From JBFHIZ01 sp041596215 (lineage in GTDB: Bacteria > Bacillota > Clostridia > Lachnospirales > Lachnospiraceae): a DNA stretch of 64,000 nt. Position 1 is the first letter of the stretch; each line of letters starts with the position of its first letter. The position numbers were made by a program, and so were the translations under genes. Of this stretch, positions 1 through 10,085 are shown in pieces. The stretch is taken from the NCBI GenBank assembly GCA_041596215.1, contig JBFHIZ010000005.1, forward strand, positions 1 through 64,000, in the 5' to 3' direction. A model generated the notes under the pieces. That model had not been told where the DNA came from. It did not search any database and saw only the letters and a program-made list of their open reading frames with translations.

Positions 1-1
1 A

Positions 2-643
2 AAATATGAGGAAGAAGAAATCGATAGAAAACCAAGATTTTTGTTAGGAGCAAAATATGCACCGTTAAGGGAACAGTTTTTAAATGTAAATTATCAAATA
101 AAAGATAAAGTGTCTTCGATATTAATTACCAATGGAGGGGCGGATCCTTTCAATCTCACGGTAAAAACACTAGAAGAATTAATTGCTGTTGAGGAATTTG
201 AAGACTATACGTACCATGTGGTTTCAGGGGTATTCAACCCCAATATCGAAACGTTGAGAAAAATGAAAATGGAATGGAAAAATATCATAATCCATGAGAA
301 TATTTCCAATATGGCAGAATTGATGAAAACATGTGATATCGCCATTTCTGCAGCGGGGTCCACAATGTATGAACTGTCGGCGGTAGGAATTCCTACGATA
401 ACCTATGCATTCGTTGAGAATCAAGACCAAATAGCAAATGAATTTGCAAAGGAAAAGTTAGCATTATATGCAGGTGATTCAAAAACAAAGTTAGAAGAAA
501 GAGTTTCGTTGATTAAAAAGAAAGTTGAAATTCTTGTATGTGAACCACAAATTAGAAAAGATATGCATCAGGCATTAATAAAAAAAGTCGACGGATTAGG
601 CGCAAAGCGAATTGCAGAGTTATTTAGTGGAGAAAACAGATGA
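2..643 (+). CDS. PseG-like UDP-sugar hydrolase, 5' truncated by window edge
   Basis: Partial gene: an open frame runs from base 2 with no start codon in view, so 213 C-terminal residues are visible. The sequence matches the C-terminal half of the PseG/MurG-like (GT-B fold) family: a LGAKYAPLR segment, then ILITNGGADP, then SAAGSTMYELSAVGIPT and a QDQIANEF stretch. In the pseudaminic acid pathway PseG removes UDP from UDP-2,4-diacetamido-trideoxy-L-altropyranose. The next gene overlaps its stop by four bases, so the two are co-translated. The function is family inference: related proteins act in other nonulosonate or glycan pathways, and no other pse gene is seen here apart from a GNAT 14 kb away. 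Confidence 0.72.
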   Translation, partial: KYEEEEIDRKPRFLLGAKYAPLREQFLNVNYQIKDKVSSILITNGGADPFNLTVKTLEELIAVEEFEDYTYHVVSGVFNPNIETLRKMKMEWKNIIIHENISNMAELMKTCDIAISAAGSTMYELSAVGIPTITYAFVENQDQIANEFAKEKLALYAGDSKTKLEERVSLIKKKVEILVCEPQIRKDMHQALIKKVDGLGAKRIAELFSGENR

Positions 644-1671
644 AATTAAGTATAATTGTACCAGTTTATAATATGGCAGCAGGTGGAAAACTTTCTTTTT
701 GTATCCGCTCGATTGCAGCGCAAACATGTAAAGACTTCGAAATCATTGCGGTAGATGATGCTTCTACGGATAATTCATTTCAGATGTTGCAGAAATTGCA
801 AGAGGAATTCTCTGAAATTTTAAGAATATATTCACTTCCGGAAAATCGAAAACAGGGTGGCGCTAGAAATTTTGGCATGCAAAAAGCAAAAGGAGAGTGG
901 ATTGGATTTGTAGATGCAGATGATTGGATTGCTCCAGATATGTATCAAAAAATGTTAGAGAAAGCTGAAAAATCCGGTGCGGATGTTGTGGGATGTAATT
1001 ATTCCATATGTTATGAGCAGAACATGCAAGTGGGTGTCATGATTCAGAATAATAATGAAAAACAAACGGGAAAATTAAATGAAGCAAAATATAAAGAATT
1101 GGTCTTACATCCAGGAAGCATGGTTATTAAGATATATAAACGGGAAATTATATTTGAAAAGGAACTTTTTTTCCCAGAACATATTTTTTATGAAGACAAT
1201 GCGATGGCTCCACTTTGGATGCTTCAGGCAAAACATTTTGAGCGTGTGGCAGAACCTTTGTATTATTATTACCAAGTAAATACTTCAACAGTACATCATG
1301 TCACAAGGGAAAAATGTGAAGATCGCATGACGGCAATGGATTATCTGCTTCAAAAAATGAAAGAATTTGATTTGTTTGACACATATCAAGAAGAATTAGA
1401 GTACAAATTTGCTGAGTTATATTTGAAAAATACAATATTTGGATTTATGCAAGAAGGATTAAAAGGTGCCTTTTCGTTTGCAAAAAAAATACAAAAAGGG
1501 ATGCATATGAATTTTCCTAATTTTCAAAACAATAGATACTATCAGACGAATACGAATGAGGAAGAAAAACGATTACTTTCGTACCTGATGAAATCTCCCG
1601 TGTATTTTGTTTTATATTATAGAATGCTTTGGGCATATAGAAAGATAAGAAAAGGAAGAAAATTATGTTAA
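640..1671 (+). CDS. GT2 family glycosyltransferase
   Basis: A 343-residue cytoplasmic GT-A enzyme that would add a sugar from a nucleotide donor to a lipid-linked glycan. The N-terminus starts straight into the fold (SIIVPVYN), followed by VDDASTDNS and the metal-binding GFVDADDW segment near residues 90-97. The C-terminal third is basic and may sit on the membrane. ATG at 640 follows a GGAG motif and overlaps the PseG-like stop; its own end overlaps the ABC exporter by seven bases. The sugar and acceptor cannot be told from sequence. Confidence 0.85.
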   Translation: MKLSIIVPVYNMAAGGKLSFCIRSIAAQTCKDFEIIAVDDASTDNSFQMLQKLQEEFSEILRIYSLPENRKQGGARNFGMQKAKGEWIGFVDADDWIAPDMYQKMLEKAEKSGADVVGCNYSICYEQNMQVGVMIQNNNEKQTGKLNEAKYKELVLHPGSMVIKIYKREIIFEKELFFPEHIFYEDNAMAPLWMLQAKHFERVAEPLYYYYQVNTSTVHHVTREKCEDRMTAMDYLLQKMKEFDLFDTYQEELEYKFAELYLKNTIFGFMQEGLKGAFSFAKKIQKGMHMNFPNFQNNRYYQTNTNEEEKRLLSYLMKSPVYFVLYYRMLWAYRKIRKGRKLC

Positions 1672-3395
1672 AAAAATTAAATGTAATGTTAAACAGAACA
1701 CAAAAGATAAAAATGACGGGAATTATGTTTCTTATGCTTATTGGTGCGGTTTTAGAAACTTTTTCCGTTGGACTATTAGTTCCAGCAATCACCTTGATTC
1801 TTGATCCAACCGCTGTGGAATCCAACGATTTAGTGTCCAAGATTTATCAGTTGTTTGGATTTGAAACGTATCGAAATTTCGTCATATTTATGATGCTTGC
1901 ATTGGTGGGGGCTTTTGTGCTTAAAAATGCCTTTTTATTATTACAAAATATTATTCAATATAAATTTGTGTATTCCAATCAATTTGCTACTTCAGAACGA
2001 TTGATGATTAACTATATGAAAAGACCATACGAATTCTTTTTAAATGCGGATACTGCGATTATTCAACGTTCGATTACGTCAGATGTCAACAATATGTATG
2101 CGTATTTATTGGCATTTTTGCAATTGTCTTCAGAAATCGTTGTCTTTGTTTCCCTAAGTATTGTGCTGTTCTTGATAGAATCAGGAATGATTGCATTAAT
2201 CGCTGTTTTGCTAGTGGGAGTTGTACTGCTGATTAAACATGTATTAAAACCAATACTAGAACGTGCAGGGAAAGATAACCAAGATTATTATAGTAGTCTT
2301 TTTAAATGGATCAATCAAGCAGTTACTGGTATCAAGGAAGTAAAGATTGGGAATAAAGAAAAATATTTTGTAGAACAATATAGAGAGTATGGCCATGGTT
2401 ATGTGAATGCAGTAGAAAAGTATAGCATACTGACTGGAACACCAAAACTTTTAATTGAAACGGTGGCAATTTCAGGAATGATTTTATATCTACTATATCA
2501 AATTTTAACTGGGCAGGATGTTTCGAATGCTTTGCCAATCTTGGGAGCGTTTGCTGTTGGTGCCATGCGTCTAATTCCAAGTGCAAATCGAATCAACTCG
2601 TATCTGACAAGTATGTCATTTTTGAAACCGTTTATTATGAGTGTAAGTGATAATTTACAAAATGAAATTTCAGATGAAAAAACGCAAATGGATTCGCTGG
2701 AAGTTCCCAAAGATCGCTTAGAAGTACGAAAAAAAATAGAATTAAAAAATATAACCTTTGCGTATCCAAATTCAGATAAATTCATTTTTAAACAAGCAAA
2801 TTTAGAAATTCCAATTGGTTCTTCTGTGGGGATTGTGGGTACTTCGGGTGCTGGAAAATCAACGATTGTAGATGTTCTTTTAGGATTGCTTAAAATGCAA
2901 GAAGGTGGGGTTTATGCGGATGGGGTCAATGTTATGACAGACTATCGGAAATGGTTGAAAAATGTCGGGTATATTCCACAAAGTATTTTTATGATGGATG
3001 ATTCTATTCGTAAGAATGTTGCGTTTGGAGTGAAAGACGAAGATATCCGTGAGGAAAGAGTATGGAAAGTACTAAAGGATGCACAATTAGATGAATTTGT
3101 TAGAAAGATGCCAGAAGGATTGGATACGGGAATTGGAGAGCGCGGAATTCGTTTGTCGGGTGGACAAAGACAGCGTATTGGAATTGCTAGAGCTTTATAT
3201 GATGATCCAGAGGTGTTAGTTTTGGATGAAGCAACATCTGCACTTGATAATGATACGGAAACGGCTATTATGGCTTCCATCAATAAACTTCATGGAGAAA
3301 AAACATTGATTATTATTGCCCATCGATTACAAACGATTGAAAATTGCGATATGGTTTATCGCGTGGAAGAGGGAAGAATAGAACGAACACGCTAA
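1665..3395 (+). CDS. ABC exporter with fused membrane and ATPase domains (PglK/MsbA type)
   Basis: A 576-residue half-transporter: six membrane segments in the first ~320 residues, then a complete nucleotide-binding domain with Walker A GTSGAGKST (about residue 390), signature LSGGQRQRIGIARAL, Walker B VLVLDEATSALD and a switch histidine in IIIAHRLQTI. The family exports lipids, lipid-linked oligosaccharides or peptides. It sits between glycosyltransferases and overlaps the preceding one, so flipping of a lipid-linked glycan (as PglK does) is the likeliest job; drug or lipid export cannot be excluded. It is separate from the Wzm/Wzt exporter at 30-32 kb. Confidence 0.85.
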   Translation: MLKKLNVMLNRTQKIKMTGIMFLMLIGAVLETFSVGLLVPAITLILDPTAVESNDLVSKIYQLFGFETYRNFVIFMMLALVGAFVLKNAFLLLQNIIQYKFVYSNQFATSERLMINYMKRPYEFFLNADTAIIQRSITSDVNNMYAYLLAFLQLSSEIVVFVSLSIVLFLIESGMIALIAVLLVGVVLLIKHVLKPILERAGKDNQDYYSSLFKWINQAVTGIKEVKIGNKEKYFVEQYREYGHGYVNAVEKYSILTGTPKLLIETVAISGMILYLLYQILTGQDVSNALPILGAFAVGAMRLIPSANRINSYLTSMSFLKPFIMSVSDNLQNEISDEKTQMDSLEVPKDRLEVRKKIELKNITFAYPNSDKFIFKQANLEIPIGSSVGIVGTSGAGKSTIVDVLLGLLKMQEGGVYADGVNVMTDYRKWLKNVGYIPQSIFMMDDSIRKNVAFGVKDEDIREERVWKVLKDAQLDEFVRKMPEGLDTGIGERGIRLSGGQRQRIGIARALYDDPEVLVLDEATSALDNDTETAIMASINKLHGEKTLIIIAHRLQTIENCDMVYRVEEGRIERTR

Positions 3396-3415
3396 ACATA
3401 GGGAAGGGGAACGCA

Positions 3416-4690
3416 TTGAAAAATACATGGAAAATCATTTGGCAGTCATTAAGTATTATAATTGCAGGAATTTTGCTTGGTTTCCTTCTTTTATTAATTG
3501 CATATTCGATACCAGTATCGCTGATGGAAGAGCGCGTATCTAATTCAGCGGAGATGCTAAAGGGAGAATTCGATCAGGATGTAATTTTAGAAAGATACCA
3601 GGGAACGTACTTAGGGACATTTACCGATTGTTTAATGTTGCAAACAGCTATTTACGAAGAGGGCGAACACAGTACAATTGATAGAGCAGTCAATGTCTAT
3701 CGAAAAGAGATTTCAGAAGAAGTCTGGATGCCTGGTGTTTCTTTGATGAATTATTTGAATGACCGAAGTGGTGAGGAGATTTCATATGCTAGATATTGGC
3801 ATGGTTATTTGGTGGTACTAAAACCAACATTGCTTTTTTTTGACATGGCGGAAATCCGGCTGTTTAATTTGATGGCTCTTTCACTGTTAACTTTTTTGGT
3901 TGGATATTTATTACAAAAAAAAGGAAAAATGAAGTATAATCTTGCTTTTTTGGGGGCGATATTTAGCATGTATCCCATGGCAATATATATGTCGATTTCA
4001 CAATCCATTTGTATTTATATTATGTTGATTGGAATGTTTTTTTATTTACAGTTTGAAAAGAAAATTCATGAAAAGAATCATAACATCTATTTTTTCTTGA
4101 TACTTGGAATGATGACAAGTTATTTGGATTTGTTGACATATCCGATATTACCACTGGGAGCCTGTTTACTTTTATATTTGATTCTTTTTGATCCGAAAGG
4201 GTTGGTAGGACTAAAATATATAATCACGACAAGTTTTTCTTATGGTTTGGGATATGTAATGATGTGGATTGGAAAGTGGATATTGGCCTGGATATTTGGC
4301 ACATCAAACATTTGGAAAGATGCCTTTACAACGATAGGAGAACGAAGTGGTGGGGTGGAAGGAATTTCCTTTTTTACACTTAAAATAGAAGCAATAAAAA
4401 GAAATATAGAAATGTTAATAAATAAACCAATGCTATTATTTTTCATAACTGTGATTATTATTGTTGTGATAGCAATTAGGAAACAAGGATTGATTTCCTT
4501 AGAAACCATCATAAAAAGAAAGGGATTATTTTTGCTTGTTGCATGTTATCCGATATTTTGGTATGCGTTTGCAGATAACCATTCTTATATCCATTATATG
4601 TTTACGTTTCGAGAAATGTTCCTATTTGTTTTTGCTTGCTTTGCATGGATGATTTCACTATCCAAAATTAATAGGAGAGAAAATGACTAA
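3416..4690 (+). CDS. Polytopic membrane protein, possible GT-C glycosyltransferase
   Basis: A 424-residue protein that I do not recognise by name. One membrane segment near the N-terminus is followed by a ~110-residue external segment rich in acidic residues (ending SYARYWHGYL) and then about eight more membrane helices. This layout of TM1, acidic outer loop and many helices recalls GT-C enzymes. The chosen start is TTG at 3416, preceded by GGGAAGGGGA at good spacing. A longer in-frame reading from 3344 would overlap the ABC gene by 52 bases and has no ribosome binding site. It overlaps the next gene by eight bases. Confidence 0.7.
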   Translation: MKNTWKIIWQSLSIIIAGILLGFLLLLIAYSIPVSLMEERVSNSAEMLKGEFDQDVILERYQGTYLGTFTDCLMLQTAIYEEGEHSTIDRAVNVYRKEISEEVWMPGVSLMNYLNDRSGEEISYARYWHGYLVVLKPTLLFFDMAEIRLFNLMALSLLTFLVGYLLQKKGKMKYNLAFLGAIFSMYPMAIYMSISQSICIYIMLIGMFFYLQFEKKIHEKNHNIYFFLILGMMTSYLDLLTYPILPLGACLLLYLILFDPKGLVGLKYIITTSFSYGLGYVMMWIGKWILAWIFGTSNIWKDAFTTIGERSGGVEGISFFTLKIEAIKRNIEMLINKPMLLFFITVIIIVVIAIRKQGLISLETIIKRKGLFLLVACYPIFWYAFADNHSYIHYMFTFREMFLFVFACFAWMISLSKINRREND

Positions 4691-6341
4691 AGAGAATCAA
4701 ATTCAAAAAAATAAAGTTTTAAATATCGGTATTTTTCTTTTCTTTCTTTTGCTATTTATCACTGGAATGCTTGTCACGAAAGATTATGGGATCCATTGCG
4801 ATCAGGACAGTGAATTGGATATTTTATATAGTAATGTAAAAGAATATAATGTACGAATTTTGGGATCGAATGAAAAACTGGAAGCATTATTTGCAAATTA
4901 TGAAGAAATCGAAGGAAGAGAAGTTCCAGTGATTTCTGAATCAATCGAACGGGACCATGGAGTAGCTCCTTATTATTTGATTGTTCCTTTTTTGTTCATG
5001 CAACAAGAAAATCCAATTGCTGTGGTTCAAATTCAACATTATTATAATTTTTTGTTGTATTTTATTTGTATTCTTTCCCTATATTATTTGGCAAAAAAAA
5101 TAACGAGTTCCAAATTAATGGGTGTGCTTGCAGCGACATGTTTATATCTAACACCACGTTTTTTCGCGGAAGCACACTATAATAACAAAGATATTTTGCT
5201 ATTTGCAATGTTTGTTATCACAATGGCAGCAGGTTATCGATTCTTGGAAACTAAAAAGTTTCTTCATTTATTTTTGTTTTCTATGATTGCAGCATGTACA
5301 GCAAATATAAAGATCATAGGTGTTCTTCCCTTTGGAATTCTTTTGTTTGTTTATCTTCTTGAGAGGATAAAAAAGAAAGAAATCCATAAGAAGGAAATCA
5401 TGTATTTTTGTGCTTCTATATTACTATTTCTGGTCTTTTTAATGATACTTACTCCTGCAATTTGGGATGGACCGATTGCATATTTTTCTTACTTAATTGA
5501 TAATGCAGCACATTTTAATCGATGGGACAATCGAATTTTGTTTCAAGGAAATGTGTATAGACAAAGTGTCACGGGTCTTCCTAGAAAATACGTGCTTGTT
5601 GAATATGCGATTACGACACCAATAGGGATACTTGTATGTTCTGCTATGGGAGCGGCGTTATTATTATGGGATTTTCTGAAACATCCAAAAAAAATATTGG
5701 GAGACCCTAAAAATTGTATTCCTTTTATCCTAGTTACCATGCAGGTGGCATTTTTAGGATATGCAGTACTTTCTAACATGATTATTTATAATGGATGGAG
5801 ACATTTATATTTTACTTATGTTGGAACAATGATGGCTATCATTTATCTTGGAAAGAAAGCCGTGGAAAGTAAATATATAAAATTCAAAAAAGTAGGGATT
5901 GGTTTCGTTCTTCTTTTTTTACTAGGATTATGTATTTCAGGAATAAAAAATCATCCATTTCAGTATACATATTTTAATAAACTGGCAGGAAATGATGTAA
6001 CCGAAAATTATGAAATTGATTATTGGTGCGTTTCCACATATAATGCGCTCCTTGAATTGCAAGAGACGGAGGAGACGGAAATTACGATCACCTCATTAGA
6101 AACAGTTACTTGGGATCGATTACGAGAAGCAATCTTGCTGGTTCCAGAAGGTGGCCCGGATATCGGTCTTGAAAAAAAAGAAGCTGGATGGATCAATACG
6201 GATTATATCTTAGATAATCCTATGTATTCAAAAATGTATTATGAAAAGGAATATGCATATATAAGAGAGGAATATGAATTGGTTGTAGTGATACATGCGT
6301 ATGGAAATGAAGTGTTAAGCATATATAAAAAAAGAAAGTAA
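4683..6341 (+). CDS. PMT/ArnT-like (GT39-like) membrane glycosyltransferase
   Basis: A 552-residue polytopic protein. After TM1 comes an outer loop containing DYGIHCDQDSELD. A long loop holds a DHGVAPYYL segment, and helices then contain TPRFFAEAHYNNKD, which resembles the RxxAEAHxxxxD region of GT39/PMT-type enzymes. A soluble C-terminal domain of about 100 residues follows the last helix, also typical of GT-C. Such enzymes move a sugar from polyprenyl phosphate onto an acceptor on the outer face. ATG at 4683 has an AGGAG motif and overlaps the previous gene. Family-level call is fairly firm; donor and acceptor are unknown. Confidence 0.72.
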   Translation: MTKENQIQKNKVLNIGIFLFFLLLFITGMLVTKDYGIHCDQDSELDILYSNVKEYNVRILGSNEKLEALFANYEEIEGREVPVISESIERDHGVAPYYLIVPFLFMQQENPIAVVQIQHYYNFLLYFICILSLYYLAKKITSSKLMGVLAATCLYLTPRFFAEAHYNNKDILLFAMFVITMAAGYRFLETKKFLHLFLFSMIAACTANIKIIGVLPFGILLFVYLLERIKKKEIHKKEIMYFCASILLFLVFLMILTPAIWDGPIAYFSYLIDNAAHFNRWDNRILFQGNVYRQSVTGLPRKYVLVEYAITTPIGILVCSAMGAALLLWDFLKHPKKILGDPKNCIPFILVTMQVAFLGYAVLSNMIIYNGWRHLYFTYVGTMMAIIYLGKKAVESKYIKFKKVGIGFVLLFLLGLCISGIKNHPFQYTYFNKLAGNDVTENYEIDYWCVSTYNALLELQETEETEITITSLETVTWDRLREAILLVPEGGPDIGLEKKEAGWINTDYILDNPMYSKMYYEKEYAYIREEYELVVVIHAYGNEVLSIYKKRK

Positions 6342-6354
6342 AGGAAGAGAAGGA

Positions 6355-7989
6355 ATGAAAGAAAATTTTGATGTTATAAAAAAACTGATCAAAAATAAAA
6401 TAATACTAATACCATTGCTTCTAACAAGCCTATGTGCTTATGGATTTTTTATTACACAATATGCGATTGGCTTGGATGACACTTCGGTGGTTAGATATTA
6501 TGTGGATGGAAGAGCACCAGCGATGGGAAGATATACGATGTATTTTATAGAACGTATCGTAAAAGTGGCTAGCTTTTCACCTTTTATAATGGAATTTTTA
6601 GGACTTTTATTATTAATGATAACTGCAATATTTTGGATTGCATTTTTTATGAAAATTATCGGGGATAAAATTCCGATGGTAGTATATACCGTTTTTGCAT
6701 GTGTATTTATTAGCTTTCCGTTGTTTCAGGAAATCTTGGTTTATTATGTACATGGTTCTCCGGGAATCTCTTTGGGATACGCTTTGATTGCGTTGACGAT
6801 GCTGTCATTAGTCACTTATCTCGAGAAAAAAGAATGGAAAAAAATCAAACCCTTGCTTTTTTCCATCGGTTGCTTTTACTTTGCTCTAGGTTTATATGAA
6901 AGTTTTGTCTTGGTATATATTATGGCTTGCGCAGTCACTTTGTTTTTGTTTGCGATATTTCGAGATGAAAAATATACCATAAAAAAATTTTTGATATGGA
7001 TGTTTGTGTTTTTAATACCAATCTTATTTGGGATTGTACTTCGTAGTATGACTTTTTATGTGTTATCCATCGTAGCAGATATTCCAAATTTTATGAGAGG
7101 TGTTACCGATTTGAACTGGATGTTTGGAGAAACGGCAAAGACACAATGGAGTACCTTAAAAATTGAGTTTTTTGGAATGTATGTTGTAAATGCATTTTTT
7201 TATTTACCGATTCGAAACTATTTGCTATCCATGGTTGCATTACTTATATATACCATTGTAAAAAGTATTCGAAAAAAGAATGGATGGATTGTTGTCGGCG
7301 CAGTGGGAATTTTTCTATCTCCCTGGTTACTTATGCCAATTGAAGGGGTTGTTACTACTTATCGAGCAAACTTAGGATTGTCATTTGCATGTGCGTTAGC
7401 AATTATGCTTGTATTTTATGAAGTCTATACACATATAAAGTTTAAATGGATATGGGTTCTTCTTGCAGGAATTATTATATACAACCAATCATTTGATCTA
7501 AACCAAGGGTTTTATTTTGAAGAAAAAAAATATGAATATCAAGTGGAGTTAACCAATCAAATATATTATAAATTGGCAGCGGAATATGATCTGACGAAAA
7601 AAATTGTATTTATTGGAGATGTGGAACTTCCGGAAACATTTGCTGAATATACACATGTATTATATCAGAGTGAAAAATATCAAATTCTAGAGACGATAGA
7701 AGAGCATATGGGAATCACCTTATCGAAACGTTTTTTTGACGAATATGGGTATGTATATAATGAAGTTCCAGATTTGTATTTATATCGGTGGGGACAAAGC
7801 GCATTTGATGAAGGCGCAGTGGAATTGGCAAGCTTTTTTGCAATGCATGGATATCATATTCTACCTGGAGATTTAGGGGATTGGTATGAAGCAAAAGTAT
7901 TGTGCAAAGATGCACCGGTATTTCCCAAGGAAGGATCCGTAATAGAATTTGATGAATACATTGTAGTTAAGCTTGCAGAGTATCAATAA
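6355..7989 (+). CDS. GtrII-like membrane glucosyltransferase (Glucos_trans_II family)
   Basis: A 544-residue polytopic protein. TM1 is followed by YAIGLDDTSVVRYY and GRAPAMGRYTMYF, matching the DD and GRY/GRW outer-loop motifs of the Glucos_trans_II family, whose known members transfer a glucosyl residue from Und-P-Glc onto O-antigen. About ten helices precede a soluble C-terminal domain of ~150 residues. It starts 13 bases after the previous gene with a GGAAGAGAAGG site. The GtrA and GtrB-like genes 2-3 kb downstream would supply its flipped donor. Specificity is inferred. Confidence 0.72.
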   Translation: MKENFDVIKKLIKNKIILIPLLLTSLCAYGFFITQYAIGLDDTSVVRYYVDGRAPAMGRYTMYFIERIVKVASFSPFIMEFLGLLLLMITAIFWIAFFMKIIGDKIPMVVYTVFACVFISFPLFQEILVYYVHGSPGISLGYALIALTMLSLVTYLEKKEWKKIKPLLFSIGCFYFALGLYESFVLVYIMACAVTLFLFAIFRDEKYTIKKFLIWMFVFLIPILFGIVLRSMTFYVLSIVADIPNFMRGVTDLNWMFGETAKTQWSTLKIEFFGMYVVNAFFYLPIRNYLLSMVALLIYTIVKSIRKKNGWIVVGAVGIFLSPWLLMPIEGVVTTYRANLGLSFACALAIMLVFYEVYTHIKFKWIWVLLAGIIIYNQSFDLNQGFYFEEKKYEYQVELTNQIYYKLAAEYDLTKKIVFIGDVELPETFAEYTHVLYQSEKYQILETIEEHMGITLSKRFFDEYGYVYNEVPDLYLYRWGQSAFDEGAVELASFFAMHGYHILPGDLGDWYEAKVLCKDAPVFPKEGSVIEFDEYIVVKLAEYQ

Positions 7990-8007
7990 AAATCAAGAAA
8001 GTTTGAA

Positions 8008-8037
8008 TTAGACGCAAAAAAATGAGTATGTTATAAT
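8008..8037 (+). promoter_or_regulatory. Sigma-A type promoter with extended -10
   Basis: TTAGAC at 8008-8013, an 18-base spacer and TATAAT at 8032-8037 with TG at 8029-8030 one base before it. It lies in the 79-base gap ahead of the second GtrII-like gene, suggesting that the locus has an internal promoter. Confidence 0.5.
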
Positions 8038-8068
8038 AAATTGTTAATGAAAAAGTTAGGAAAAAAAT

Positions 8069-9622
8069 ATGAGGATAAGTAAAGAGCCAATGAAAATCAA
8101 ACAAGAATGGAAAATAGTAATTTTTGCAGTATTAGGGATTGGATTCGTTGCGCATGGGTATTTGTTTTTGAATAATTTTTTGAGTTCCGATGCCATTTTT
8201 AATTTATATGCAGATCAAAATATCATCACTTCAGGGCGATGGTTTTTAAGTGTTGCCTGTGGAATTTCATCCTATTATCAATTGCCTTGGGTAATTGGTT
8301 GTTTATCCCTTATTTGGATTAGTATTTCCGTGCTTGCCTTTCTTGAAATTTTTTCTGTAAAAAGAACAAGTACACGAATTCTAATAGCAGGTGTTTTTGT
8401 TACTTTTCCAGCACTGGTATCGACATTTTCCTATTTATATACAGCGGATGGATATATGCTTGCAATATGCCTTGTTTCTGTTTCCATCTTGCTCTTACAA
8501 AAACACAAATGGGGATTTATTCCAGCAGGAATTATGTTGGGATTTGCACTAGGAATTTATCAAGCTTATTTAGCTTATGCAATTGTTTTATGTATGGCGA
8601 TTCTTTTTCTTTCCATGATAAGTGGAGAAAAGACGAGAATATTGTGGATACAAGTCGGAAAAATGTTGGCTTATGGAAGTATTGGACTTTTGTTCTATTG
8701 GGGAATGTTACAGATTCTTTTAAAGATACAAAATCTTACCTTATCAACTTATCAAGGCATTGATAGAATGACAAAATTTTCTTTGGCAGAGATTCCAATT
8801 AGGATACAAGCAGCTTATGCTGATTTCTTTACATTTGCAGTACGAAGCAAAATTATGGCAAACAATGGTTGGATTGCCATATCACTTGTTTTCCTGTATA
8901 TAGTAACTGTGATTTTTGTGATAAAACAAGGGGTATTTGAGAAAATATATAAAAAGCCAGGAAGAATACTTGCCTGTTTGACTATGTTAGGAATCTTACC
9001 GTTAGCGAGTAATGTAATTTTATTATTATCAAGCGAAGCGTTTAATCATTTGGTGATGCGATTTCATTGGGTGATGTTTATTTTGCTTCCAATTGTAATA
9101 ATTGACCAATTTGGCGAATTGGATTCTTTGAAAAAGGAAAATACGAATTCCATTAAAAAATATGTTTTTTACGCATTAATTATGGCAACTTCCATTATCA
9201 TATTTAATAATGTTTTACGTGCGAATATCGCATATTATAATATGAATGAACGATATGAAAAAACTTATGCATATTGTTTGCGATTAGCAAATCGAATGGA
9301 AGAAACCGAAGGGTATTATACGGGAATACCAGTCATGATGATTGGGGTGGTGGATTCCGAGGAATATCCAGATTTGGATATTACAAATGAAGTTACGGGT
9401 TCCATGATAGGTGTTGGAGGAAGTATATTTTTATATACGGGAGAGCAGTATGAGGCATTTTTTGCACATTATTTAAATATACCCTTACATATAATTGATC
9501 CAGATGAAATTATAAAACGATATGATAGTGAGGCATATAAAGAATTAGAAACTTTTCCATCGATGCAATCGATGAAGGTGATTGAGGGAATTTTGTATAT
9601 AAAAACAGAACCTGTAGAATAG
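8069..9622 (+). CDS. GtrII-like membrane glucosyltransferase (Glucos_trans_II family), second copy
   Basis: A 517-residue polytopic protein with the same plan as its upstream neighbour: TM1, then FLSSDAIFNLYADQNI and TSGRWFLSVACG in the first outer loop, about ten helices and a ~120-residue soluble tail. The GRW motif is closer to the family consensus than the neighbour's GRY. The two are divergent paralogs rather than a recent duplication. It has its own candidate promoter and is followed after 11 bases by gtrA, so donor supply and transfer are probably co-expressed. Confidence 0.75.
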   Translation: MRISKEPMKIKQEWKIVIFAVLGIGFVAHGYLFLNNFLSSDAIFNLYADQNIITSGRWFLSVACGISSYYQLPWVIGCLSLIWISISVLAFLEIFSVKRTSTRILIAGVFVTFPALVSTFSYLYTADGYMLAICLVSVSILLLQKHKWGFIPAGIMLGFALGIYQAYLAYAIVLCMAILFLSMISGEKTRILWIQVGKMLAYGSIGLLFYWGMLQILLKIQNLTLSTYQGIDRMTKFSLAEIPIRIQAAYADFFTFAVRSKIMANNGWIAISLVFLYIVTVIFVIKQGVFEKIYKKPGRILACLTMLGILPLASNVILLLSSEAFNHLVMRFHWVMFILLPIVIIDQFGELDSLKKENTNSIKKYVFYALIMATSIIIFNNVLRANIAYYNMNERYEKTYAYCLRLANRMEETEGYYTGIPVMMIGVVDSEEYPDLDITNEVTGSMIGVGGSIFLYTGEQYEAFFAHYLNIPLHIIDPDEIIKRYDSEAYKELETFPSMQSMKVIEGILYIKTEPVE

Positions 9623-9633
9623 AGGGATGTATT

Positions 9634-10083
9634 ATGAAAAAGCTGTGTTTGAAATTATGGGATAGGTATAAAGATATTTTTTGGTATTGTTTTTTTGGTG
9701 GATTAACGACACTTGTGAATATCGCCGTGTTTTATGTGTTTAGTGATGTGATTATTCTACATTATATGATAGCAAATGCAATTGCCTGGATTGTAGCAGT
9801 ATTGTTTGCTTATGTCACAAATCGAACGTGGGTGTTTAAAAGTAAAACAAAAGGATTTTCTAATATTCTAATAGAATGCATTACGTTTATGGGATTTCGT
9901 TTGTTATCATTAGGTATGGAAATGATTATTTTATTTGTTATGATTGATATGATTGGTATGGATCAAATGATTACAAAATTAGTGACGCAAATTGTGGTTA
10001 TTGTTGCAAATTATGTATTTAGTAAGTGGATTATTTTTAAAGCACCAGCAAAGGACGAAGAAAAAATAGAGAAAGAGGTATAA
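9634..10083 (+). CDS. GtrA-family polyprenyl-phosphate-sugar flippase
   Basis: A 149-residue protein with four membrane segments. The family hallmark is clear: FFGGLTTLVNIAVFY at the start of TM1 and AYVTNRTWVFKS after TM2, ending with NYVFSKWIIFK. GtrA proteins are proposed to flip Und-P-linked sugars to the outer face. It sits two bases ahead of a GtrB-like synthase, the classic gtrAB order, and downstream of two GtrII-like transferases, so the three-part Gtr module is complete. Confidence 0.88.
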   Translation: MKKLCLKLWDRYKDIFWYCFFGGLTTLVNIAVFYVFSDVIILHYMIANAIAWIVAVLFAYVTNRTWVFKSKTKGFSNILIECITFMGFRLLSLGMEMIILFVMIDMIGMDQMITKLVTQIVVIVANYVFSKWIIFKAPAKDEEKIEKEV

Positions 10084-10085
10084 TC

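Noticed and set aside
3344..3415. Upstream extension of the 3.4-kb membrane protein gene
   Set aside because: It would overlap the ABC exporter gene by 52 bases with no ribosome binding site; TTG at 3416 has a strong one.
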